A stretch of 64,000 nt of DNA from Undibacterium sp. YM2. GTDB lineage: Bacteria > Pseudomonadota > Gammaproteobacteria > Burkholderiales > Burkholderiaceae_D. The notes below the pieces were generated by a model, which ran no database searches, was not told the origin of the DNA, and was given only the letters and a program-made list of their open reading frames with translations. This document shows, piece by piece, positions 55,129 through 64,000 of this stretch. The stretch is taken from assembly GCF_009937975.1 (NCBI RefSeq), contig NZ_AP018442.1, positions 62,001 to 126,000 on the forward strand. Direction: 5' to 3'. Both the position numbers and the translations under genes were made by a program. Position 1 is the first letter of the stretch. Each line of letters starts with the position of its first letter.

Positions 55129-55139
55129 GTACTATTGCC

Positions 55140-55469
55140 TTAAACTTGCATCTGTAAAATTTCACGGTAGGCATCAAGCACATGATTCCTGACCTGCATG
55201 ACAAGCTGCATGGACAGTTTTGCCTGTTCCAGATTAATCATGACCTGATGCAAATTGCTTGCATCTCCGGCTGCCAGTTGTTGCACACCTTTATCAGCAG
55301 TCAGCAATTGATCATTCACCTGTGACAACTGGTCAGAGAACCAATTGGAAAACTGCGCGGCCGGAGGTGTCGTCATAGCCTGAGCATTGGACGCTGATAA
55401 CGAAGCTGAGGTATTTAACTCGGGCATGGAAATCGCGGGCAAAAAATTGACTGCTTCGACCGTCATCAT
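55140..55469 (-). CDS. fliE: Rod adaptor FliE
   Basis: 109 residues. AQFSNWFSDQLSQVNDQLLT, ADKGVQQLAAGDASNLHQVM, INLEQAKLSMQLVMQVRNHV, LDAYREILQMQV is the family pattern. Joins the MS ring/export gate to the rod. Start overlaps the flgC stop. Confidence 0.93.
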   Translation of the reverse strand: MMTVEAVNFLPAISMPELNTSASLSASNAQAMTTPPAAQFSNWFSDQLSQVNDQLLTADKGVQQLAAGDASNLHQVMINLEQAKLSMQLVMQVRNHVLDAYREILQMQV

Positions 55470-55900
55470 GATCCTCCTAATTCCAGTGCTTTCAAGGCCA
55501 TGCGTTTTGCCGCATTCATGGCTACCACGTTTGCTTCATAAGCGCGCAAGGCGGTGGATATATTCACCATTTCCGTCACATGATTAATACCAGGCATGGA
55601 CACATAGCCTTTATCGTCCGCATCAGGGTTGCCTGGCTCATAAACCTTGCGCGGCGCAACGTCCAGCTCTTCCACCTTGGCGACCTGCACACCGCGCAGA
55701 TTGGCACCTGACAACCGTTCAAAATCAAGGGAAAAATTATCATTGGCCTCTACCACTTTGACATTCAAAGGACGGTACAATTTCCCATCTGCGCCCTTGG
55801 TGCTATGCAAGTTCGCAATATTATTGGCCGTGGTATCAAGACGTAGCTTTTCTACATTCATGCCGGTTGCACTGATCGCAAATGCGTTACGGTAATCCAT
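55466..55900 (-). CDS. flgC: Proximal rod protein FlgC
   Basis: 144 residues from ATG 55900, overlapping the flgB stop. AFAISATGMNVEKLRLDTTA, NNIANLHSTKGADGKLYRPL, GYVSMPGINHVTEMVNISTA, LRAYEANVVAMNAAKRMALK. Note LHSTKG where NANTP is usual; otherwise complete. Confidence 0.94.
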   Translation of the reverse strand: MDYRNAFAISATGMNVEKLRLDTTANNIANLHSTKGADGKLYRPLNVKVVEANDNFSLDFERLSGANLRGVQVAKVEELDVAPRKVYEPGNPDADDKGYVSMPGINHVTEMVNISTALRAYEANVVAMNAAKRMALKALELGGS

Positions 55901-56283
55901 CAACGTTTCCCTTCTGCGATGGCTGAACTGAGAATAGAAATATGTTTGCCCATCGCCTTCAAGAGCGCCTCATACTGCACCGTGTTTTGTGCCATATTGC
56001 CGACCTCGGTGTCTAGAAGAGCTGTACGGTCAGCATCAGTGACCGGTGCCAGTCTTTCAATAAAGGGTTGGACTCCACGCAGCATATCCGGCTGTACAAT
56101 TTTTCCCTGTGCCAGCGTAGAACGAACTGCATCCATTTGCTGTTCAAAATTAACGCTGGCCGGACGGTAACCAGCGGTATTGACGTTGGCAATATTATTT
56201 GCGATGGCCTGGTGCCGGAGGCTGGCAGCATCAAGCGCTGTTTTCAGCATATCCATCGTTACTGCTTCAGCTTTTCCAAACAT
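55900..56283 (-). CDS. flgB: Proximal rod protein FlgB
   Basis: 127 residues from ATG 56283 (GGAA site); an in-frame ATG 15 codons earlier lacks one. LKTALDAASLRHQAIANNIA, NVNTAGYRPASVNFEQQMDA ... MAQNTVQYEALLKAMGKHIS. Full length. Confidence 0.94.
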   Translation of the reverse strand: MFGKAEAVTMDMLKTALDAASLRHQAIANNIANVNTAGYRPASVNFEQQMDAVRSTLAQGKIVQPDMLRGVQPFIERLAPVTDADRTALLDTEVGNMAQNTVQYEALLKAMGKHISILSSAIAEGKR

Positions 56284-56336
56284 CTGACATTTCCAAATTC
56301 GGTTAATCGGTATAAAACTTTTTTGCACTCATCAGC

Positions 56337-57469
56337 TTACTGGATAATCAAGTCAGCCCTTAAAGCGCCAGAGGCTTTGACTGCACGCAAGATAGAAATA
56401 ATATCCCTGGTGCTGGTCTTGATGCGGGTCAATGCCTGTATCAGATCTGCGACTGTATTATTTGAAGCACTCACAAAACCTGACTCATTTTTTTCTGAAA
56501 CATTGATGCGTGAATTTGACACTGTTTCAGTACGCACTTCTGCGGCAGTGTTTCTGACCAGTATAGGCTGTGAAACCGAATTGTCCGTGATGATGGATAA
56601 CTTAAGATCACCATGAGATACAACTACCTTCGCAATTTTTACATCTCCACCAGAGACGATGGTACCGGTTCTCTCATCGACCACTACGCGCGCCCTGGTA
56701 TCAGGTTCTATGCTGAGTTTTTCTATGCGGGTCACAAAATCAACCAGATATTCCCGGTCTGCTGCCGGTACACGAATCTCCACCCCTTCGGCATCAAGTG
56801 CTTTTGCCAGTGGTTCACCAAAGGCGGTATTGATGGCAGCAGCAATTCTTGACGAGGTCGTAAAATCTGCATCAGTCAGGGTAAAAGTCATGATGTTTTC
56901 ATTACTCATGATCTTGGCCTGTACGCCTACTTCAACTATCGCCCCAGCAGGAATAGAGCCTACAGTGGGGTGATTTTTTTGCGCCACATTCCCATTCATG
57001 TCGTATTTGTAGCCGCCAACAAACAAAGCCCCCTGCGCGAGCGCATAGACCTTGCCATTTGGCGCTTTCATTGGGGCTGTCAGCAAAGTCCCCCCACCAG
57101 GCTGCGGGCATCCCCTATGGATGTCACCGTCACATCTATGCTGTCACCCTGCCGGGCTACGGGTGGCAATTTGGCAGTGACCATGACTGCAGCAACATTA
57201 CGGCTCAAGACCAGTTCAGGCTGCACTGCGACATCAAATTGTGCCAATACATTGGCAATGGATTGGCGGGTTGCCTTGTTGTTGGGGGAATCTCCGGTAT
57301 TCGCCAGGCCAGTGACCAGGCCGTAACCCACCAGGGCATTTTCACGCCAGCCAGCAAATTTGCCAAGGTCTTTCAACCTGACAGTTTCTACAGCCGTGAC
57401 ACTACCACTCAACGCAAGGAGAATCGTGGCAAGCACTAAGGCGCGCAATTTTGAGTTAAGAAAGAACAT
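56337..57469 (-). pseudogene. flgI: P-ring protein FlgI with a single-base frameshift
   Basis: ATG 57469 shares its A with the flgH stop (TGATG). The first frame encodes a signal peptide (KLRALVLATILLALSGSVTA) and VRLKDLGKFAGWRENALVGY, GLVTGLANTGDSPNNKATRQ ... DVTVTSIGDARSLVGG; it then hits TGA. One base shift at the C6 run 57090-57095 resumes TLLTAPMKAPNGKVYALAQG to the normal end LRAVKASGALRADLIIQ. With a C7 run the protein would be about 378 residues, family length. Either a sequencing/assembly error or a recent lesion that would stop P-ring assembly. Confidence 0.92.
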
Positions 57470-58041
57470 CAAAATCCTACCCAGGTAAACAGTTTGGACC
57501 AAAATCCGGGACGTTGATGGTTCGCCAGATCACCATAGCCAGCATAGCTAATCTTGGCGTCGGCCAAACGGGTAGACAATACCGTGTTGTTATCTGCTAT
57601 ATCCAGCGGCCTTACCCGTCCTTCTACAGTAATTCTTTGCTGGTCAGAGTTAATCTCCAGGAGCTGCTGACCTCTGACCATGAGGTCACCATTATCTTCA
57701 ATACTAGTGACAGTAACGCTCATCTGTGCCAATAATTTACCGCTGCGCTGTACGCTGCCACCACCATCAAAATCATTGTTGATGGAAATGCCCGCTTTAT
57801 TACTTTTTTGGTTGACGCTCGCTTGCGCACCAATATCTGTTTTTCTTTTTAAATTGGTATCGGCATTAGAGGACGCACTGGAATTTTCGTAGATCAGGAC
57901 AGTCAATACATCGCCGGGCAAATGCGCCCGCTTGTCAGATGCCAGTGATCTGTAATTATTTTCATTGTATAAATTGTCGGCCAGCACTGCCTGTGACAGA
58001 GTGCACAACAAAAACAAGGCAAGATACAAACTCTTCTTCAT
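57469..58041 (-). CDS. flgH: L-ring protein FlgH (non-lipobox form)
   Basis: 190 residues. SLASDKRAHLPGDVLTVLIY, AQMSVTVTSIEDNGDLMVRG, QQLLEINSDQQRITVEGRVR, PLDIADNNTVLSTRLADAKI, SYAGYGDLANHQRPGFWSKL are diagnostic. The leader (MKKSLYLALFLLCTLSQAVL) ends AVLA-D with no proper lipobox (Cys at 13 follows FLL), so it is probably cleaved by signal peptidase I rather than lipidated, unlike most FlgH. Confidence 0.92.
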   Translation of the reverse strand: MKKSLYLALFLLCTLSQAVLADNLYNENNYRSLASDKRAHLPGDVLTVLIYENSSASSNADTNLKRKTDIGAQASVNQKSNKAGISINNDFDGGGSVQRSGKLLAQMSVTVTSIEDNGDLMVRGQQLLEINSDQQRITVEGRVRPLDIADNNTVLSTRLADAKISYAGYGDLANHQRPGFWSKLFTWVGF

Positions 58042-58043
58042 TC

Positions 58044-59018
58044 TTAATTTCCGATTACTTTCGCGACACCTGGCGCTACCACGATGGCAGCAATCGTTTC
58101 TGTCGCAGCCGCCGGGCGTACCTGTATGCGCTGGCCCACCTCACCGTTAGCCAAGGCAAGTGCCTTGGATTCAAGCAGCAATGCACCAGAACTAAACAAC
58201 AGATTGACGGTGTCACCATGGTTGATTGCGTTTGGAAGCTGCAGATAATTCTGAGTCAACGCGGTACCTGAAGGAATATTTCTTTTCAGGCTCCCCTTCA
58301 GCATGGAACAATCTGCTGGCAAGGCGGCACCATCGAGACTTGCGACGTCCATCTCCAAAACCAGCAAGTCTTCACATGCTGGTGTAATGCCCTTGAGCAA
58401 ATCCCGTTTGGCAACAAAAGTCTGCTCCATTACTTTGACTTTCAGTGGCACGCGCACCGAGCGGCTAAACATGCCCGCGACAGTAACATCCAGCCACACC
58501 GTAACCCTGGCATGCATTGCTTCCGCCCTGGTCAAATTTCGCGCCTTGATATCAACCTGACCTTCTGCCAACAACAGTTCTGGCAGGCGCTCAGCAGTTT
58601 CTACCACCACCTGGTTTTGCCCGTTGCCCAATACTTTCTTCAGATAGTTTTCAGCAGCAATAGCAAGTTGGGCGCTGTCAAAGACTTTTGCCAGGCGCTC
58701 GACTTTCACTGCATCTGCACCGCGCCACTCTATCGCTTTTACCTGCCCGCTTGCCCTGACTATGCGTTCAATCTCTTTACGGCTAAAGCGCAAACTATAA
58801 CCGGGTAGCGGTGCATTACCCATGTCAACTGCAGCCATGGTTTTCATCAGATGCTCATCCAGGTGATTGGTCTCTACATCAATTTCGACGAGGTCCACCA
58901 GCTTGACTCTTGCTGCATTCACCATCGCATCAGTCTTCAAGGACATCACCACACCTGCCATTGCAGGCATGGCAGACAATCCAAGAACAAAGAAGAAAAA
59001 GGCAAACCAGCGCATCAT
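58044..59018 (-). CDS. flgA: P-ring chaperone FlgA
   Basis: 324 residues with signal peptide (WFAFFFFVLGLSAMPAMA). C-terminal SAF/FlgA domain: TFVAKRDLLKGITPACEDLL, NIPSGTALTQNYLQLPNAIN, HGDTVNLLFSSGALLLESKA, LALANGEVGQRIQVRPAA. Longer than enterobacterial FlgA. Assists FlgI assembly in the periplasm. Confidence 0.9.
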   Translation of the reverse strand: MMRWFAFFFFVLGLSAMPAMAGVVMSLKTDAMVNAARVKLVDLVEIDVETNHLDEHLMKTMAAVDMGNAPLPGYSLRFSRKEIERIVRASGQVKAIEWRGADAVKVERLAKVFDSAQLAIAAENYLKKVLGNGQNQVVVETAERLPELLLAEGQVDIKARNLTRAEAMHARVTVWLDVTVAGMFSRSVRVPLKVKVMEQTFVAKRDLLKGITPACEDLLVLEMDVASLDGAALPADCSMLKGSLKRNIPSGTALTQNYLQLPNAINHGDTVNLLFSSGALLLESKALALANGEVGQRIQVRPAAATETIAAIVVAPGVAKVIGN

Positions 59019-59028
59019 CAGTATTGTG

Positions 59029-59802
59029 TTAGCGGCGCAGATTATTAGTCAAAGACATCATCTCATCAGATGCCTGGACTATTTTTGAGCTCATTTCATA
59101 TGCACGCTGAGCTATCATCAAGGTCACCATCTCGTCTACCAAAGAGACGTTCGACCCTTCCAGCGTATTTTGGGCAATCGCACCAAAGCCTGCCGCACCC
59201 GGTTTACCATAAGTGGCTTCGCCAGAGTTTGCACTTGGTTGATAAATCCCGCTGGCGACCATTTTCAGGCCTGCAGGATTTGAAAAGTTCACCAGTTCAA
59301 TTTGCCCCACTTCGGATACCTGAGACTGATCTCCTGTCTGCACCATGATTTTGCCATCAGTGCCTATCGTAATACCCGTCACATTTTGTGGCATATGAAT
59401 ACCTGGCCTCAATACCTGCCCACTACTGGTTGCCAGATAAGAATCCTGATTGACTTGCAAAGTGCCACCGCGTGTATAGCCACGGCTACCATCTGCCAGC
59501 GTCACCTCGATAAAACCACTGCCATTGATGGCGATATCCATCGGCGAATTGGTTTGTGTCAGGGCCCCAGCAACAAAATCTCTGGACACATTTTCGATAC
59601 CGATACCCAAGCCAACCGGATTGAGCGTAGCCGAAGGATTCTGTGCCGAGGCACTTCCATCGACATGCATCATTTCTTGAAAATTCACACGGCCCTTCTT
59701 GAAGCCAGAGGTATTCACATTCGTCAGATTATTGGCAATAGTATCGATACTCATCTGCTGAGCCTGCATGCCAGTCGCTGCGATATAGAGAGAATTATTC
59801 AT
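59029..59802 (-). CDS. flgG: Distal rod protein FlgG
   Basis: 257 residues. AATGMQAQQMSIDTIANNLT, NVNTSGFKKGRVNFQEMMHV, DIAINGSGFIEVTLADGSRG, YTRGGTLQVNQDSYLATSSG and NTLEGSNVSLVDEMVTLMIA, QRAYEMSSKIVQASDEMM. Complete. Confidence 0.94.
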   Translation of the reverse strand: MNNSLYIAATGMQAQQMSIDTIANNLTNVNTSGFKKGRVNFQEMMHVDGSASAQNPSATLNPVGLGIGIENVSRDFVAGALTQTNSPMDIAINGSGFIEVTLADGSRGYTRGGTLQVNQDSYLATSSGQVLRPGIHMPQNVTGITIGTDGKIMVQTGDQSQVSEVGQIELVNFSNPAGLKMVASGIYQPSANSGEATYGKPGAAGFGAIAQNTLEGSNVSLVDEMVTLMIAQRAYEMSSKIVQASDEMMSLTNNLRR

Positions 59803-59850
59803 AAGTATTTATTTTCCAAACCAATGGAGTGAGTAGCTGACAGAAAAAGC

Positions 59851-60594
59851 TTAAAACTCACCCAATTTTTGTATCGCCGTATTCAACATCTCATCATAGC
59901 CTTGAAATAATTTTTGCGCTGATTCAAAATGACGGGTGGTTTCCATCATCGCCACCATTTCGCGCATGGGCGTAACATTCGAGCTCTCCAAAAAACCCAC
60001 CTGTATTTCCGATTTGCTTTCTACTGCCTTATTGTCTGCGTTTGCAGACTGCAATAAGCCATTCGCCGTTTTTACCACATTCTTTGCATCTGCAAATTGC
60101 ATGATTTTCAGTTGAGCAATCTGGGTTTCACCCTGCATGATACGACCGGCATGATCAATACTGACATCATTGCCACGCACTTGTATGTCGCCCCCCAAAC
60201 CCTGCACGGCATAGCCTTGCGCCGACACCAGGCGACCAGTGCCATCCACATGAAAATTCCCGGCCCTGCTATAGGCCAGCCCTTCAGGCGTCATCAGCTC
60301 AAAATAACCATCGCTGGCGATTGCCAGATCCCAAGGCTTGCCGGTTTGCTTGATCGCTCCAGTTGACAGGTCAAGCACGTTACCCAGCGCATTTGATTTT
60401 TCTGTCTGGCTTACATTAGCAACTTGTTCTGACTCCTTCATGACTTCGTCAAAAAGCCTGGTCAGCGGTTTGGATGTCGGTATCGCGCGCTTATAGCCAG
60501 GCGTAGCCACATTCACCATATTCTGGCTCACGATGTCCATATACTGCAGATCATTTTGCATGCTCTGTACAGCGGTAATTAATGCATTTGCCAT
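59851..60594 (-). CDS. flgF: Rod protein FlgF
   Basis: 247 residues from ATG 60594; an in-frame TTG three codons earlier is less likely. ALITAVQSMQNDLQYMDIVS, QNMVNVATPGYKRAIPTSKP, DLAIASDGYFELMTPEGLAY, SRAGNFHVDGTGRLVSAQGY and the end LESSNVTPMREMVAMMETTR. A 110-bp gap separates it from flhA, the widest gap in the operon. Confidence 0.9.
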   Translation of the reverse strand: MANALITAVQSMQNDLQYMDIVSQNMVNVATPGYKRAIPTSKPLTRLFDEVMKESEQVANVSQTEKSNALGNVLDLSTGAIKQTGKPWDLAIASDGYFELMTPEGLAYSRAGNFHVDGTGRLVSAQGYAVQGLGGDIQVRGNDVSIDHAGRIMQGETQIAQLKIMQFADAKNVVKTANGLLQSANADNKAVESKSEIQVGFLESSNVTPMREMVAMMETTRHFESAQKLFQGYDEMLNTAIQKLGEF

Positions 60595-60704
60595 AGCGCT
60601 CAATTCAGCCTAAAAAATAATCCAGATATTCGATCCAAAGAATCAGTTCAAAGAATCAATTCAAACAAGCGGATTTCAACAACTTACTAAAATTTACTAA
60701 ACAC

Positions 60705-62774
60705 TTACAAAGACAAAGTCGCAAACGCACGCAACTCCAGCGTGTTGGGTACTTCTGCCAGCGACAATACCCGCAATTGCGGCACCATGCGCTCTGATAA
60801 AACCCGCATATGCCGTCTTAATTCAGGGGCGCACAACAAAACGGGCAACAGGTTGCTCTTCATCATTTTTTCTGCATGCTTGGCAACGCCAGTGATCACT
60901 TGCTCGGCAAATTTAGGTTCCACCACCATGGCTGCACCATTTTCCACCGCCCGTATGCTCTGCATCAGATTGTGTTCTATCGTCGGATCCAGCGTCAATA
61001 CTTGTAATACATTCGTGCCCTGTGTCAATGACTGACAAATCAATGCTCCTAAACGCTGCCTAACCATTTCAGTCAGATAAGCAGTATCTTTATTAATCTT
61101 GGCAGTATCAACAATGGTTTCTATTACGGCATCCAGATTGCGGATAGAAACTTTTTCCTTCAATAAATTCTGCAAGACTTTTTGTATTTCACCCACGCCC
61201 AGCACTGTAGGCACAACCTCTTCCACCAGACCAGGTTGCGACTCACGCACACGTTTTAACAAGCGTTCAGTTTCCTGGCGCGTCAGCAAAGTGGCAGACT
61301 GCTGTCGCAATACCTCGCACAAATGCGTCATGAAGACTGTTGGTGGCTCTACCAGGGTGTACTTGCCAGCTCTTGCCTCATCCCTCAGCATGTCATCTAT
61401 CCACAGCGCAGGTAAACCATAGCTGGGCTCCTTGGTTTCCACACCTTGCAACTTGATAGTCTCAGTTGCTGGTTTAATTGCCAGCAACTTGTCCAGCACC
61501 AGGCTGCCACCTGCGATAGTCACACCAAAAATCACAATCTCATAGGCATTGGCCGCAAGCCTGGCACCTTCACGGAAACGGATATTTGGCACCACCAGGC
61601 CAGACTCCAAAGCATATTGCTTACGAAAAGCTGCGATACGCTCGGTAAAAATAATGCGTTCACTCTCCAGCATGGGGATCAAGTCCACACCCAGCAATAC
61701 CTCAGCTGCCTCCATAGGCAACAAACCATAGGCATCCTGCTCTTTGTCTGAAGACTTGGCGCCGGTACCAAGTGGTGCTTCGGCATCATCGCCCTGCACA
61801 TCACTGCCCTCACCCTGGTTAGTGTCACCACGGCGAAAAGCAATTAATGCGAGATAAAAACAAACCAGCACCAACACCGGCCACGCCGGGATGCCGGGCA
61901 AAAACACCAGCCCCAGCAATGCTGCCGCCACCAACCACAAGGTTTTGGTGAATGAGGTGATTTGCTGAAACGCCACTACACCCAGATTGGTATCGGACGA
62001 AGAGCGCGTCACAATCAAACCCGTGCCTACAGAAATAATCAAGGCAGGCACTTGCGTCACAATACCGTCACCAATAGTCAGCAAGGTATAACTCTTTAAA
62101 GCCTGATCCCAGCGCATGCCCATTTGCATCACACCTATCACCAGGCCACCAACACAATTAATCAGCATGATGATGATACCCGCAATGGCGTCACCCTTCA
62201 CAAACTTGCTGGCACCATCCATGGCACCGTAAAAGGCGGCTTCTTTGCTGATATTCTTGCGGCGGCGCTGGGCTTCTTCCTGGTCGATGAAACCCATGTT
62301 CAAATCAGCATCGATACTCATTTGCTGACCTGGCATACTATCCAGTGTAAAGCGAGCAGCCACTTCCGACACCCGCTGCGCACCATTCGTTACCACGACA
62401 TACTGAACGACGACCAGGATCAAGAAGACGATTAGGCCAATCACATAATTGCCGCCCACCACATAAGAACCAATCGCACCAATCACCCTGCCAGCGTCAG
62501 CATCGCGCAAAATAAGGCGCGTGGCAGAAATATTCAGGGCCAGTCGGAACAAAGTTGCCACCAGTAACATCGATGGGAAAGTAGAAAACTCGACCGGCTT
62601 TGCCATGTAAAAGGTCAACAGCAAAATCAGCAATGCAAAACTGAAGTTTGTCAGTATCAAAAAATCCAGCATCTCTGCTGGTATAGGTGCAAACAACATA
62701 AACAACACACCCACCACCAGCAAAACCATTGCAATGTCGGTGTTTTTCTGCAAAACCTGTCTCAACGAATTCAT
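60705..62774 (-). CDS. flhA: Export gate protein FlhA
   Basis: 689 residues, full length. Eight hydrophobic segments in the first 330 residues, FHIPEP-type region SMPGQQMSIDADLNMGFIDQ, EEAQRRRKNISKEAAFYGAM, DGASKFVKGDAIAG; large cytoplasmic domain to the end. Export gate ring; ATGA overlap with flhB. Confidence 0.96.
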   Translation of the reverse strand: MNSLRQVLQKNTDIAMVLLVVGVLFMLFAPIPAEMLDFLILTNFSFALLILLLTFYMAKPVEFSTFPSMLLVATLFRLALNISATRLILRDADAGRVIGAIGSYVVGGNYVIGLIVFLILVVVQYVVVTNGAQRVSEVAARFTLDSMPGQQMSIDADLNMGFIDQEEAQRRRKNISKEAAFYGAMDGASKFVKGDAIAGIIIMLINCVGGLVIGVMQMGMRWDQALKSYTLLTIGDGIVTQVPALIISVGTGLIVTRSSSDTNLGVVAFQQITSFTKTLWLVAAALLGLVFLPGIPAWPVLVLVCFYLALIAFRRGDTNQGEGSDVQGDDAEAPLGTGAKSSDKEQDAYGLLPMEAAEVLLGVDLIPMLESERIIFTERIAAFRKQYALESGLVVPNIRFREGARLAANAYEIVIFGVTIAGGSLVLDKLLAIKPATETIKLQGVETKEPSYGLPALWIDDMLRDEARAGKYTLVEPPTVFMTHLCEVLRQQSATLLTRQETERLLKRVRESQPGLVEEVVPTVLGVGEIQKVLQNLLKEKVSIRNLDAVIETIVDTAKINKDTAYLTEMVRQRLGALICQSLTQGTNVLQVLTLDPTIEHNLMQSIRAVENGAAMVVEPKFAEQVITGVAKHAEKMMKSNLLPVLLCAPELRRHMRVLSERMVPQLRVLSLAEVPNTLELRAFATLSL

Positions 62775-63871
62775 GCAAATGCTCCGCGCACCGTGCTAGC
62801 TTTGCTTTGATTGCGATTTTTACGCATCGCGTATACCCAGATCAAAATCTTGGCTACCTTGGGATACATATCCTCAGGTACAAATTGGTCCGAGTTCAAA
62901 CGCTTGTATAACTCCCGCGCCAAAGGAGGGTTTTCAACCACTGGAATATTATGCTGCCTGGCTGCTGCACGCATCTTGGCTGCCAGCTCCCCTTTACCCT
63001 TGACCAACAACTTAGGTGCAGGCATCTCGCCATGGCGATAAGAAATAGCAACGGCAATATGAGTAGGATTGGTGATCAACACATCGGCTTCTGGCAATTT
63101 GCCAACCGCCTGCGATTGCTTCAACAATTCTGCCCGCAACTGCTTAATCCTTTGGCGTATACGCGGATCACCTTCCCTTTGCTTATGTTCGTCGCTGATA
63201 TCTTTATGACTCATGCGCATTTTCTTGGCAAATTCCCACCGCGTATACAGCAAGTCGATTAACGCGATCACCAAAATCGCCATAAACAACTTAAACAACA
63301 CAGGCCCGATCGCAGCAAGTGCGATAGCCGCATGGCCGTGCGCATCGATGTAGCCCAGTTTTACCAATTCAGGCATCAAATGTACCAGTGCACCACAGGC
63401 CACGTACCCCAATATCGATAACTTCACCAGACTGCGCAAAGCATCGTAAATCAAACGCTTGGAAAACAGACGTTGCAAACCAGTAGCAGGGTTTAACTTG
63501 GTAAAATCAGGTGTCACTGGATCAAAACTAAAAATACCCCCAACCTGACTCACGTTCACCAATATGGCCGCAATGCAAATGGCAATCAACAAAGGTGCAA
63601 TAACCGCCACGCTTTCCATGCTCGCCTGCGTCAGCCACTGCAAAGTACCAACACTGGACCAGTCACTACGGCCTGCATCCCGCATAATCTGCTGCGCAAG
63701 ACCCAGTTCCTTCCTGGCCATACCTGGCCCAGCCGCAAAGAAAATACCAACCAAAGCTGCTAAAATTGCAGCAAAATTGGCTTCCGTACTCTTGGCAACC
63801 TGCCCCTTCTTTTGCGCCTCGCGCAGTTTATGGGGCGTGGCTTCCTGGCTTTTGTCAGCATCCTCAGACAT
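62771..63871 (-). CDS. flhB: Export specificity switch FlhB
   Basis: 366 residues. EDADKSQEATPHKLREAQKK, GQVAKSTE at the N-terminus, four membrane segments, and the autocleavage site NPTH at 268-271 (DVLITNPTHIAVAISYRHGE). Start lies one base from the fliR stop. The presence of NPTH and a cytoplasmic C-domain implies normal rod/hook-to-filament switching. Confidence 0.96.
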   Translation of the reverse strand: MSEDADKSQEATPHKLREAQKKGQVAKSTEANFAAILAALVGIFFAAGPGMARKELGLAQQIMRDAGRSDWSSVGTLQWLTQASMESVAVIAPLLIAICIAAILVNVSQVGGIFSFDPVTPDFTKLNPATGLQRLFSKRLIYDALRSLVKLSILGYVACGALVHLMPELVKLGYIDAHGHAAIALAAIGPVLFKLFMAILVIALIDLLYTRWEFAKKMRMSHKDISDEHKQREGDPRIRQRIKQLRAELLKQSQAVGKLPEADVLITNPTHIAVAISYRHGEMPAPKLLVKGKGELAAKMRAAARQHNIPVVENPPLARELYKRLNSDQFVPEDMYPKVAKILIWVYAMRKNRNQSKASTVRGAFA

Positions 63872-64000
63872 TTACAAAATGTCCTCCCAATATCCAAACA
63901 ACGCTCCGAACACCTTGGTAGCAACAGACGCAAAATGACCGCTGACATACGCCAGCACAGACAAGCCAACCACAATCTTGATTGGTACACTGAGCATAAA
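63872..64000 (-). CDS. fliR: FliR C-terminus (partial, runs off the right edge)
   Basis: The last 42 codons read MLSVPIKIVVGLSVLAYVSG, HFASVATKVFGALFGYWEDI, L, the FliR pattern P-x-K with a final membrane helix. Stop TAA abuts the flhB ATG. The fliR-flhB order is that of many flagellar loci; fliQ may lie just outside. Confidence 0.8.
   Translation of the reverse strand, partial: FMLSVPIKIVVGLSVLAYVSGHFASVATKVFGALFGYWEDIL

Noticed and set aside
45012..63871. Non-flagellar type III secretion system
   Set aside because: FlgB, C, D, E, F, G, H, I and A are present, which injectisomes lack; the resemblance is confined to the short C-ring proteins.

Overview
The window looks like an accessory-rich stretch of a betaproteobacterial chromosome. 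The gene style, the insertion sequences (IS6, IS110, IS21, IS66, IS3 and a Tn21-type Tn3 remnant) and the flagellar proteins fit an Oxalobacteraceae/Burkholderiales-type bacterium. No rRNA or housekeeping marker allows a finer call, so this is an inference from overall protein resemblance.

Left part (1-15 kb) is a mobile-element graveyard. An AraC-type regulator runs off the left edge. It is followed by an IS110 transposase with one in-frame stop, a secreted adhesin-E-like gene with a nonsense codon, and an unknown helical protein. Two almost identical IS6-family copies in the same orientation (3797-4619 and 13987-14809) bracket about 9.4 kb holding a frameshifted small gene, an IS21 istA fragment, an intact hipB-hipA toxin-antitoxin pair, an IS66 end cut by a Tn21-type 38-bp inverted repeat, a large protein with two cyanovirin-like repeats, an Old Yellow Enzyme and a RidA gene beheaded by the second IS6 copy.

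Middle (15.7-29.5 kb): a 1672-residue protein with a MACPF signature, a long coiled-coil/hydrophobic core and a TULIP/P47-like C-terminal part; a ubiE-type methyltransferase; a cysteine-rich glucanase/lectin-like protein; a phospholipase-D-fold protein next to a DUF2278 (YukJ-like) protein; then a run of small minus-strand genes (zinc-ribbon, HTH and membrane proteins), probably the remains of an integrated element.

Defence-like island (29.5-43.8 kb): an alpha/beta-hydrolase fused to 22 tandem 40-residue TPR repeats (one frameshift) with a small HTH gene upstream; a decayed tyrosine recombinase; a tight three-gene operon (PD-(D/E)XK-like protein, a 550-residue protein with a DUF6361-like N-terminus, and an 846-residue double-HKD protein) closed by a terminator; a 2OG-Fe(II) oxygenase paired with an AlaX-type editing protein; and a lone P-loop NTPase. 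None of these is a defence system I can name with certainty; the three-gene operon is the best candidate for an undescribed one.

Right part (44-64 kb): one long minus-strand flagellar operon in the order fliR-flhB-flhA-flgF-flgG-flgA-flgH-flgI-flgB-flgC-fliE-fliF-'fliG'-fliI-fliJ-'fliK'-flgD-flgE-'fliM'-fliN-fliO-fliP-fliA-unknown, with fliH convergent on the plus strand. Most genes overlap by 1-4 bases. The protein in the fliG slot is only about 169 residues, FliM about 264 and FlgD 133, so the rotor/switch parts are strongly reduced while the export gate, rod, rings and hook are kept. Filament, motor and chemotaxis genes are not in the window. flgI carries a single-base frameshift in a C6 run.
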